From an uncultured Legionella sp. (GTDB taxonomy: Bacteria; Pseudomonadota; Gammaproteobacteria; Legionellales; Legionellaceae): 7,030 bases of DNA. The stretch spans positions 1 through 7,030 of the forward strand of contig CAISKC010000059.1 in the NCBI GenBank assembly GCA_903885895.1. Direction: 5' to 3'. The position numbers and the translations under genes were made by a program. This document shows, piece after piece, positions 1-6,862 of the stretch (positions are counted from its first letter, which is position 1; each line of letters begins with the position of its first letter). The notes beneath the pieces were generated by a model. The model did not search any database, was not told the DNA's origin, and worked only from the letters and a program-made list of their open reading frames with translations.

Positions 1-1280
1 GCGCCGCTGCAGCCAAGGCACTTGGACAAACAGGCGCTAGTGATGAAGTTTCATTGAATGCACTTCGTGTGGCACTGAGCGATAAAAATGAGTATGTCCG
101 CGTAGCCGCAGCCAACGCACTTGAACAACTAGGCGCTAATGATGAAGTTTCATTGAATGCACTTCGTGAGACATTGAGAGGTAGTAGTAATGAGTCTTTG
201 CGCCGTGATGCAGCCAAGGCACTTGGACAAACAGGCGCTAGTGATGAAGTTTCATTGAATGCACTTCGTGTGGCACTGAGAGATAGACATCAGTGGGTCG
301 GCGTACACGCAGCCAAAGCACTTGGACAACTAGGCGCTAGTGATGAATTTTCGTTGAATGTACTTCGTGAGGCAAATGGGTATATGCGCGCACTTAGAGT
401 CAGAGCACTTGGGCAAATAGGCGCCAGCGATGAAGTTTCATTGAATGTACTTCGTGAGGCATTGAGAGATGGCGCTCAGCTTGTCAGCAGATATGCAGCT
501 GACGCACTAAAACACATGGCCTCCATGCTGCACGATGCATTGACCATTCGTTCATTATTGGAAAAGGCGGCTGATACCGAAGAATGCCACATAGAAACAA
601 TCCGCGCTGTTCATATTGCGCTAGTAAGAATACACCCAAAAGCTTACGTAGCATTACCAGAATTACTCGCTAATCCAGCCACTCAGGGTTTTTTCATTAT
701 GTCGCTTTGGTTGCATGCCGGTGGAGTGATGATCGATATCAGTCAAAAGCAAATCATCATAGAGGGCCAAAGCTTTACACTATCGGGAACACCGGAAGTA
801 TTGCGAGCTTTTGTTGCACAATTACAGGCATTTCAAACTCAATTCATCGCCGGAACTGCAGCATCATCACCAGAATTGCCTACAATACTACAAGCACTCA
901 CCCAGCCCATCGATTTACCCATCATAACCGACATTTTCAACGACGGCTTCCTAACCAAAGACTTACCCGAAGAGACCGTTCTTCACGAGTCACGTATCCA
1001 TGTACGCTTACAAGCCGTAGAATCAAAAACAAGTGAATTAGATGTAAGGGTCGAAGAGTTAGCAACCAGCGGCGCCCATACCACAGAAACCGTCACCTAT
1101 GTTAAAAGAACCATAGCCAAACACAGCGACGCTATTGAAGAGCTGCAAGAAGACCGAAAACCAAGTGTCGCAGGCCTCAAACAATTTGGCATCACACCAG
1201 CCGGTGCAAAAGCTGGCAGTGCAGCTCAAAGAAACCAAACAAGCGTACCCAGTATACCCAAAACATCATCAATAGGCTAA
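1..1280 (+). CDS. HEAT-repeat protein with C-terminal coiled coil (5'-truncated by window edge)
   Basis: The frame is open from the first complete codon at base 3, which falls inside a repeat, so the true start lies upstream. The TTG at 54 is an internal Leu codon of a repeat, not a start. About 425 residues are visible. Residues 3 to about 175 are HEAT-like (PBS-lyase type) helical repeats of about 33 residues with the recurring signature AAKALGQxGASDEVSLNxLR. Residues 176-328 match no family I recognise; they include a beta-hairpin-like stretch (about 243-262, IDISQKQIIIEGQSFTLSG) followed by an amphipathic helix. Residues 329-387 form a charged coiled coil related to one in the next gene. 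The C-terminus (about 388-425) is low complexity, rich in Ala, Ser, Pro and Gln. No signal peptide or membrane segment is visible, though the N-terminus is missing. HEAT solenoids generally bind proteins; the partner is unknown. It is the first visible gene of an operon, 21 bases ahead of the LRR gene. Confidence 0.9.
   Translation, partial: AAAAKALGQTGASDEVSLNALRVALSDKNEYVRVAAANALEQLGANDEVSLNALRETLRGSSNESLRRDAAKALGQTGASDEVSLNALRVALRDRHQWVGVHAAKALGQLGASDEFSLNVLREANGYMRALRVRALGQIGASDEVSLNVLREALRDGAQLVSRYAADALKHMASMLHDALTIRSLLEKAADTEECHIETIRAVHIALVRIHPKAYVALPELLANPATQGFFIMSLWLHAGGVMIDISQKQIIIEGQSFTLSGTPEVLRAFVAQLQAFQTQFIAGTAASSPELPTILQALTQPIDLPIITDIFNDGFLTKDLPEETVLHESRIHVRLQAVESKTSELDVRVEELATSGAHTTETVTYVKRTIAKHSDAIEELQEDRKPSVAGLKQFGITPAGAKAGSAAQRNQTSVPSIPKTSSIG
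9..525 (+). repeat. Tandem HEAT repeats, about 99-bp unit, five full copies plus a degenerate sixth
   Basis: Units begin at 9, 108, 210, 309, 396 and 495, giving spacings of 99, 102, 99, 87 and 99 bases, all multiples of three. The most conserved DNA is the AGGCGCTAGTGATGAAGTTT core, at 32, 131, 233, 332 and 419. The 87-base unit has lost four codons in its inter-helix region. The conservation is at nucleotide as well as protein level, which indicates recent expansion. The array continues past the left edge of the window. Confidence 0.9.
987..1163 (+). other. Coiled-coil module of the HEAT protein (shared with the LRR protein)
   Basis: Residues 329-387 of the visible protein are rich in Glu, Lys and Arg with heptad-like hydrophobic spacing. 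Residues 335-381 align without gaps to residues 349-395 of the downstream LRR protein: 17 of 47 are identical by hand count, and most of the remainder are conservative (for example AKHSDAIEEL versus ARQTDAIENL). A related KHSD motif occurs near the start of the third protein. The likely role is homo- or hetero-oligomerisation, which is inference. Confidence 0.75.
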
Positions 1281-1286
1281 ATCCAC

Positions 1287-1291
1287 AAGGA
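1287..1291 (+). promoter_or_regulatory. Ribosome binding site of the LRR gene
   Basis: AAGGA lies 10 bases before the ATG at 1302 and just after the stop of the HEAT gene. It supports that ATG as the start and argues for polycistronic translation. Confidence 0.65.
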
Positions 1292-1301
1292 ACAACCCAA
1301 C

Positions 1302-3608
1302 ATGCCAACTCAAATAGAAGACATCATTGCAGATTTCTGTGATTTATCAAAAAGAAAAAAATCCGCACAATTCTCGGAGTACCAAACAAGGCTCAGAGAG
1401 GCATACACAGGCGAAAGAACCTTCCATTTGCCAATTAACGAGAGGGGCTTGGAAGAGGAGGGCGGTCGCCTGCTGGGATGGTTTTTCGAGCAATATCCTC
1501 ACATAGAAGAAGTCCATTTAAAAGGAAACATGATAAATGAGTTCGACGGCAGAAGACTAACAAGCGGCATAGGATTTGATGCGCTCATTGTCGGATTAAC
1601 GCATCTTAAAAAATTACGAGTTTTAGATTTATCAGGGGATAAATACACACCAGAACAATTAGGCCGACTAACCAAAGATGTGTTGATGAATCACTCGACC
1701 TTTACAATCTTAAAATTAACCACAGCATTTATAACTGACACGCATCTTGATGCGATAACACCCCATTTATCCTGCCCCCAATTAAAAAGAATAAGTCTCA
1801 ACGGTAATGACAGGCATTTAACGGGCGATGAGGGTGTTTTCGATCATTTCGTTGACAAATTATTAAGCGCTTGTCCTTCAATACAGTTTATCGATGTCTC
1901 TGGCAATACGACCATAAAGGCAGGTAGTCCTGCAGCAGGTGCATTGATGCGATTAGTCACCACGAATCAAAAAGTGTTTGTTCGTATTCCTCAAGACGAA
2001 AAAGTCTATCAGCAATCGATGAAAAATCATTATGAGCGTTTTATTCCCAGTCAGTTTGCGCTGATGGATATGGAATATAATAGGATGCGAGTACAGTTTG
2101 AGGAGTTCAGAACCACGACGGAAGGGTTACCTGAGCTCATCACCACAATACGCCGACATGAAGTACGGTTCATTCAAATAGATGCGCGCATTGAAGACGT
2201 ACAGGCCCAGAATGAACAAATACAACAACAAATCCAAGATGCGATTCAACTACAATGCTTGAAACAAATATTAATCGAAAAACAAATCGCCATCATTCAT
2301 GCCGATGTTAGGGAATTTAAAGTAGACCTGGGTGGTGTGAAAGAACGTGTCGCAAGCACTGAGACGCATGTTCATGATTTAGAGGCTCGCTCAGAAGAAT
2401 TTGCTGTTCAAGCGGGACATATCACCGAAGGCATGAGTTTATTAAGAAGAAATGTAGCCAGACAAACAGATGCCATTGAAAATCTTGATGAGCGTATGGA
2501 AGAAAAACTAGGCCAACTAAGAACATTATTCAACACGCTTGAACAACGCATGCAAGAGCGTTGGGCAACCATAACAGCAAGCCTTTCCATTGAAGAGACT
2601 TATCCCGGTTTAAGTCCAGAAGAACAAGCATATACTAAGAAATTCAAATACCTATTGGTGCAAATGCATATTGTGGCGATGACGGCTACAGAAGGCACGA
2701 TGCAATTAGGTCGTTCAGATACTGCAAGTATGGCGCTCATGGTATTGAATATTGTGACTAGCATGGCCCCTGGGCCATTGGGTACGCCGGTTCAGGCGGT
2801 GTTTGGGTATTTGTTTAAATCCATGGATGAAAAAAATACCAGACAACGCATGGGGCAGATTAGCCAATTGGGTACAGAGCCCGCGGATATCGCGAGATTA
2901 GCAACAACATTAAGTCAGAGACTTATCCACTGTTTTACACTAGAGCATTATGTCAAAAAGGGAAGTCTCACCAAATTACTCTCAGCTACTAAAGACATGA
3001 TGGATTCATTTGTTGAAAATGGATTTTATGGAACGCTATTTCACGCAGTTCAAGATACAAATGCCCTTTTACCCCTTACCACTGCAATCAAGAGAGCATT
3101 TACCATTCCAGAGATTGAAGAAAGAGCTGAACAAGATGCCAAACTATTGTTGGCAGCTGTTGTGAAAGAAGGTGTGCCAAAAAATACGGACGCCATTTCA
3201 GTGGATACCCATCGACTTTTTTTATACGCCTCACCCATGTTAACCGTGGTTGACCGCTTGTTTTTAACTATATTACAACAGTTTTGTGCAACGGAGCGTT
3301 GTGAGCTCAAAAACATCAGCATGAAATCTGAAAAACGTCAGCAATTTTATGGTAGAGTTGCCAAAAGCTTTCATGACCGCGCAGATGTTGTGTCTTTACA
3401 GATAGAAAACACACCAGACACTTTTGTTGAAAAACTGGCAATCAGTTATGCGACAAAAAGGCACGCGGATGGCACCATAGGCGTTTTCTATTTCAAAGCG
3501 CCGCAGACTTTGTTTTCTATCACTGCAAAAAGACATGCAAGTATGAGAAATCAAATATTGGAAGCTTTAGAAGTAGAAGAGACACTGAACCAAGCACTAA
3601 CATCATAA
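1302..3608 (+). CDS. LRR / coiled-coil protein with unassigned helical C-terminal domain
   Basis: The protein has 768 residues; AAGGA precedes the ATG. Residues 65-220 hold about five irregular leucine-rich repeats: HIEEVHLKGN (67-76), LRVLDLSGDK (105-114), FTILKLTTAF (134-143), LKRISLNGND (161-170) and IQFIDVSGNT (194-203). Spacings of about 27-37 residues suggest the ribonuclease-inhibitor type. Residues about 255-430 are a long, Gln- and Glu-rich coiled coil, whose 349-395 part matches the HEAT protein. Residues about 430-768 are mostly helical and I do not recognise them. They contain a hydrophobic stretch at 476-505 broken by a PGPLGTP turn (490-496), which might be a buried core helical hairpin or a membrane-inserting element. 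No signal peptide is evident. The C-terminus has an acidic patch (Glu 754, 757, 759, 760). The gene is second in the operon, 15 bases before the STAND gene. LRR and coiled-coil parts suggest a binding and assembly role; no catalytic motif is visible. Confidence 0.92.
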   Translation: MPTQIEDIIADFCDLSKRKKSAQFSEYQTRLREAYTGERTFHLPINERGLEEEGGRLLGWFFEQYPHIEEVHLKGNMINEFDGRRLTSGIGFDALIVGLTHLKKLRVLDLSGDKYTPEQLGRLTKDVLMNHSTFTILKLTTAFITDTHLDAITPHLSCPQLKRISLNGNDRHLTGDEGVFDHFVDKLLSACPSIQFIDVSGNTTIKAGSPAAGALMRLVTTNQKVFVRIPQDEKVYQQSMKNHYERFIPSQFALMDMEYNRMRVQFEEFRTTTEGLPELITTIRRHEVRFIQIDARIEDVQAQNEQIQQQIQDAIQLQCLKQILIEKQIAIIHADVREFKVDLGGVKERVASTETHVHDLEARSEEFAVQAGHITEGMSLLRRNVARQTDAIENLDERMEEKLGQLRTLFNTLEQRMQERWATITASLSIEETYPGLSPEEQAYTKKFKYLLVQMHIVAMTATEGTMQLGRSDTASMALMVLNIVTSMAPGPLGTPVQAVFGYLFKSMDEKNTRQRMGQISQLGTEPADIARLATTLSQRLIHCFTLEHYVKKGSLTKLLSATKDMMDSFVENGFYGTLFHAVQDTNALLPLTTAIKRAFTIPEIEERAEQDAKLLLAAVVKEGVPKNTDAISVDTHRLFLYASPMLTVVDRLFLTILQQFCATERCELKNISMKSEKRQQFYGRVAKSFHDRADVVSLQIENTPDTFVEKLAISYATKRHADGTIGVFYFKAPQTLFSITAKRHASMRNQILEALEVEETLNQALTS
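2346..2486 (+). other. Coiled-coil module of the LRR protein (relative of the one in the HEAT protein)
   Basis: Residues 349-395 lie inside the long coiled coil and align gap-free with the C-terminal coil of the HEAT protein. Shared positions include the R..EE.A block, H.TE and TDAIE/SDAIE. In the HEAT protein this module sits near the C-terminus; here it is central, so the segment has been placed in different domain contexts. Confidence 0.75.
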
Positions 3609-3610
3609 TC

Positions 3611-3615
3611 GGAGA
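3611..3615 (+). promoter_or_regulatory. Ribosome binding site of the NB-ARC/TPR gene
   Basis: GGAGA lies 8 bases before the ATG at 3624 and two bases after the stop codon of the LRR gene. This supports the chosen start and coupled translation. Confidence 0.7.
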
Positions 3616-3623
3616 AACAAAAA

Positions 3624-6600
3624 ATGGACACGCCATTCAAAGAGATTCACATAGACATCGTTGAGACAAAAAACCGCGTTGGGGACATAGAAGATGCACT
3701 CCCAGAAATCAAAGAACGCCAGTATTTGCATGGTCAACGTTTAAGAAAGCATAGTGACCAATTAGACGGACATCATGAACATTTGTCGCGATTGCAAAAA
3801 ACTGTTATGGATGTTGCGGAGTCTCGACGATTTACCTATATTCCAAAACCCTATTTTCAACCAAGAACAGGTCTTTGGGCAGTTCTTGAAACAAGACTTT
3901 CTGTAGAAGGTCCAACTTTGCCGGTGGTTTTGGTTGGGTTAGGTGGTATGGGCAAGACGAGCGTGGCTACCGAGTGGACAAATAAACAAAAAACAAGTGG
4001 CAAGTATCATTCGATTAGACGAATGCTCATGGATAAACTAAGTATAGAAAATAGTCTGCGTGATTTGGCGCATGATTTATACATTGAAACCGATAAGCGT
4101 GAACGAGAAGATTGGTTGAGAGATATTGCACAACGCTTTCAAGCACAATCTTGGCTTATGCTTTGGGATAATGTAGAAAGTTATGCTACATTAGAAGAGA
4201 TATTGCCATATTTTACATCTACCAAACCCACTCAACAATTGCTAATTACGTCACGTGATACCACCGGTTGGCAAGAACCTATTATGGTGGATACTTTTAC
4301 ACCCGAGGAATCCATCGCGTATATTCAACATCAAATGACTGCTGCAGGCAGTTCTTGGTTTAAGAAAGACCAGGCAAAAAAACTTGCGGAATGTTTTGAT
4401 CACCATCCCTTGGCGTTAGAACTTGCGATGGGGACAGTGTGTTTATACCAGCGCCCATTAGAACAATACCTTAAAGAACTTGAAGACGCTGGGCTCACTA
4501 CTTTAAAAGCCCCGGATAAAAAATTAGCGTCGCAAGCTCGAATAAACACAAATAAGTTGACCACTCTTTGGCAAATGGGATTAGCCAATTTACCAGGGGA
4601 TGCGATTTCATTGTTGCAAGTAATGAGTTTTATCGATGTGGATGGCGTTGGCCGAGATTTGATGGCGCATTATTTTAGCAGCGACCAAGAGCGGTGTGAT
4701 GAAGCGTTGTTGGCATTGCGTCAGCAAGCATTTATTAAATTTGCAATCAATGATGCGTTTGAAACATGGGGGACTCATCGTCTCCTACAAGAGGTGGTTC
4801 GAGATGATTTTATTCAAACTCTTGGTCATGAAGCAGAGCTTTGGTCTGGTTTTTTAGATCACAGTTGGACAGCTATTGCTGAGGTTTTTCCAAGTGAAAT
4901 CAAAGCCGCAACAGATACTGCATCTGTTGCAAGATGCGTGACATACGGATGTTCGTTTTTAAATCACATGCAAAGTATTTCAACCACATGGACTGCAACG
5001 ATGAAAGCAGATTGTTTATTACCATGGCAAGCGAAATTATTACCCAAAGTGGGTAATGGCGAGAGGCTTTTATCCCGTTATAATGTTGCAAAAGAAACCC
5101 TCAGTACAGCATTAAAAACATATTACACCATTCATGGCGCAACATCGAATCATCCGGACATTGCCAGAATATTGGATGATTTGGGGCTCGTGTACAAAGA
5201 CCTTGGAAATTGTGCGCTAGCAATTGAGTTTTTTGAAAAGTCTTTAGATATAAACAGCCCTTGGGCAAAAAAACCGAATTATGCTACCATTGCCGTTACA
5301 ATGAATAACTTAGGACTTGCGTATCAAGCCCAGGGTAATCTTGCGCGGGCAATTGAGTTTTACGAACAGTCTTTAAAGATGCATCGCATTGTGTATGTAA
5401 CAACACCGAATCATCACAATATTGCCACGACATTAAATAACTTAGGATTTGCGTACCGAGCTCAAGGTAATAATTCGCGAGCAATTGAACTTTATGAAGA
5501 GTCATTAGCGATGCATCGCCTTGTTTATGCAACAACACCGAATCATCCAAATATTGCGATGACACTGGGTAACTTAGGAGTTGCATACCAAGCCCAGGGT
5601 AATAATTTACGGGCAATTGAATTTTATAATGAGTCTTTAGCAATGCAACGCCTTGTTTATGCAAAAACGCCGAATCATCTTGAAATTGCCAACACATTGA
5701 GCAATTTAGGAGCTGCGCATAAAGCCCTAGACAACAATCGACGCGCAATTGAGCTTTTTGAAGAGTCTTTAGTAATGTATCGTGTTATTTATGCAGCAAC
5801 GCCTAATCATTCTTTTATTGCTGATACACTGAATAACTTAGGGTCTGCATACCAAGACCAAGACAATCATGCACGGGCAATTGCGCTGTTTGAAGAGTCT
5901 TTGGCGATGTATAGTGTTATTTATGCAGCAACGCCTAATCGTACGGATATTGCCGCAACAATGAATACCTTAGGATTTTTGTACCAAAGCCAAGGCAATC
6001 ATGCACGGGCAATTGCGAAGTTTGAAGCGTCTTTGGCGATGTATCGTATTATTTATGCAGCAACGCCGAATCGTCCTGTTATCGCCGCCACGCTAATGTG
6101 CCTAGCAAATGAGCATCAAGCTGAAGGCAATAATACACGAGCAATTTCGCTTTATGAAGAGTCATTAGCGATGCATCGTCTTGTTTATGCAACAACACCG
6201 AATCATATTGGTATTATTACCATCTTAAATATCCTAGGAGACTGGCACCAAGCTCGAGGCAATGATCTACGAGCAATTGAGCATTTTGAAGAGCTTTTAG
6301 CGATGCAGCGCATTGTTTACTCAACACTGCCGAATCAGTCTAATATTGCTTGGACGCTTAGAAAATTAGGAGATTCATATCAAAACCAAGGCAATAATAA
6401 ACGGGCAATTGAGCTTTATAAAGAGTCTCTAGAGATGTATCGCCTTATTTATGCAACCACACCGAATCATCCTGTTATTGCCGCAACACTAAATAATTTA
6501 GGGTTTGCGCACAAAGCCCAAGGCAATAATAAACGAGCAATTGAGTTTTATGAAGCTTCCTTGGTAATATTTCGTGTTGTGTATACAGAAAACCCAAATC

Positions 6601-6797
6601 ATCCCGATATTACCAACACGCTGAATAACTTGAATTCAGCACGTAAGGCACAAGAAAATCAATCTCGTGCAGAAACCATGAACAACACTGCAGTCAAGCA
6701 CGGTAATCATCGCAATGTCTTATTACCCAAGCCCCCACGGCTGGAAACACAGGGTGACACAAAAGAAACAAATAGAAAATGCTGCAGCATCATGTGA
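3624..6797 (+). CDS. NB-ARC-type STAND NTPase with TPR array and C-terminal CaaX box
   Basis: The protein has 1057 residues. Residues 8-66 are a coiled coil distantly like those of the two upstream genes. The NTPase core spans about 75-400: a lead-in YFQPRTGLWAVLETRL, Walker A GLGGMGKTS (105-113, Lys111), Walker B LMLWDN (178-183, Asp182), sensor LLITSR (206-211), a GLPL-like HHPLALELA (260-268), a winged-helix region (about 310-395) and the motif THRLLQEVVRD (384-394) at the place of the NLR MHD motif. The motifs look intact, so ATP/ADP switching is expected. Residues 509 to about 1035 are kinesin-light-chain-like TPRs, presumably the sensing or partner-binding part. A Pro- and Lys-containing tail ends in KCCSIM, a CaaX box. 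No signal peptide or transmembrane helix is visible. It is last in the operon. STAND proteins act as ligand-triggered oligomerising switches; the CaaX box suggests action inside a eukaryotic host. A role in antiphage defence is the alternative. Confidence 0.93.
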   Translation: MDTPFKEIHIDIVETKNRVGDIEDALPEIKERQYLHGQRLRKHSDQLDGHHEHLSRLQKTVMDVAESRRFTYIPKPYFQPRTGLWAVLETRLSVEGPTLPVVLVGLGGMGKTSVATEWTNKQKTSGKYHSIRRMLMDKLSIENSLRDLAHDLYIETDKREREDWLRDIAQRFQAQSWLMLWDNVESYATLEEILPYFTSTKPTQQLLITSRDTTGWQEPIMVDTFTPEESIAYIQHQMTAAGSSWFKKDQAKKLAECFDHHPLALELAMGTVCLYQRPLEQYLKELEDAGLTTLKAPDKKLASQARINTNKLTTLWQMGLANLPGDAISLLQVMSFIDVDGVGRDLMAHYFSSDQERCDEALLALRQQAFIKFAINDAFETWGTHRLLQEVVRDDFIQTLGHEAELWSGFLDHSWTAIAEVFPSEIKAATDTASVARCVTYGCSFLNHMQSISTTWTATMKADCLLPWQAKLLPKVGNGERLLSRYNVAKETLSTALKTYYTIHGATSNHPDIARILDDLGLVYKDLGNCALAIEFFEKSLDINSPWAKKPNYATIAVTMNNLGLAYQAQGNLARAIEFYEQSLKMHRIVYVTTPNHHNIATTLNNLGFAYRAQGNNSRAIELYEESLAMHRLVYATTPNHPNIAMTLGNLGVAYQAQGNNLRAIEFYNESLAMQRLVYAKTPNHLEIANTLSNLGAAHKALDNNRRAIELFEESLVMYRVIYAATPNHSFIADTLNNLGSAYQDQDNHARAIALFEESLAMYSVIYAATPNRTDIAATMNTLGFLYQSQGNHARAIAKFEASLAMYRIIYAATPNRPVIAATLMCLANEHQAEGNNTRAISLYEESLAMHRLVYATTPNHIGIITILNILGDWHQARGNDLRAIEHFEELLAMQRIVYSTLPNQSNIAWTLRKLGDSYQNQGNNKRAIELYKESLEMYRLIYATTPNHPVIAATLNNLGFAHKAQGNNKRAIEFYEASLVIFRVVYTENPNHPDITNTLNNLNSARKAQENQSRAETMNNTAVKHGNHRNVLLPKPPRLETQGDTKETNRKCCSIM
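3936..3962 (+). other. Walker A (P-loop) of the STAND NTPase
   Basis: Residues 105-113 read GLGGMGKTS, a clean match to the GxGGxGKT/S loop of NB-ARC NTPases, preceded by the hydrophobic strand PVVLV. Lys111 and Thr112 are the expected phosphate and magnesium ligands. Confidence 0.9.
5148..6695 (+). repeat. Twelve tandem TPR units, near-perfect 132-bp (44-residue) period
   Basis: Units start at 5148, 5277, 5409, 5541, 5673, 5805, 5937, 6069, 6201, 6333, 6465 and 6597. The first unit is 129 bases; the next ten intervals are each exactly 132; the last unit is degenerate. The consensus is NHxxIAxTLNNLGxAYxAQGN followed by NxRAIELYEESLAMxR and a YATTP loop. It has the TPR small/large residue pattern of the kinesin-light-chain group, but each unit is two residues longer than the usual 42 of that group. 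Confidence 0.93.
6780..6794 (+). other. C-terminal CCSIM: predicted prenylation (CaaX) box
   Basis: The last five codons before the TGA at 6795 are Cys-Cys-Ser-Ile-Met. C1054-S-I-M fits CaaX, and Met in the last position favours farnesyltransferase. CSIM is also the CaaX box of human prelamin A. The additional Cys1053 and the preceding Asn-Arg-Lys could support palmitoylation and electrostatic membrane binding. Bacteria are not known to farnesylate proteins, so the motif would be used only after delivery into a eukaryotic cell. The assignment rests on motif fit and exact C-terminal position. Confidence 0.7.
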
Positions 6798-6826
6798 CAA
6801 GTCGATGTGATATAGTCGAATCGGGT

Positions 6827-6851
6827 AGGAGGAGCCTCACGGCTCCGTCCT
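6827..6851 (+). terminator. GC-rich hairpin after the operon, possible terminator
   Basis: Arms 6827-6836 and 6841-6851 pair over 10 base pairs with one bulged G (6847) and a TCAC loop. It begins 30 bases after the stop of the STAND gene. No T-run follows (CTTAGTC), so intrinsic termination would be weak. It could equally be a structure at the end of the mobile element that appears to start here. Confidence 0.4.
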
Positions 6852-6862
6852 CTTAGTCGAGT

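Noticed and set aside
54..56. TTG as the start codon of the HEAT gene
   Set aside because: It is a Leu codon at the same place in every repeat, and the frame continues upstream through repeat sequence to the window edge.
9..525. CRISPR array or intergenic minisatellite
   Set aside because: Spacings of 99, 102, 99, 87 and 99 bases are all multiples of three, the frame stays open, and the translation is HEAT-like with no unique spacers between short palindromic repeats.
707..1036. 109-residue + strand ORF inside the HEAT gene
   Set aside because: It is in another frame of a clearly coding region, has a composition rich in His, Ser and Thr without domain-like pattern, and has no ribosome binding site.
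1240..1280. CaaX-like or other lipidation signal on the HEAT protein
   Set aside because: Its C-terminus reads KTSSIG with no Cys. The LRR protein ends in ALTS and also lacks one, so only the third protein has the box.
2408..3322. Two minus-strand ORFs (60 and 90 residues) within the LRR gene
   Set aside because: Both lie opposite a continuous 768-codon frame and show no recognisable motif or translation signal.
5296..5748. 150-residue minus-strand ORF across the TPR array
   Set aside because: Its apparent repeats are the complement of the TPR units; the + strand frame carries the conserved TPR signature, so this is a shadow of the repeats.
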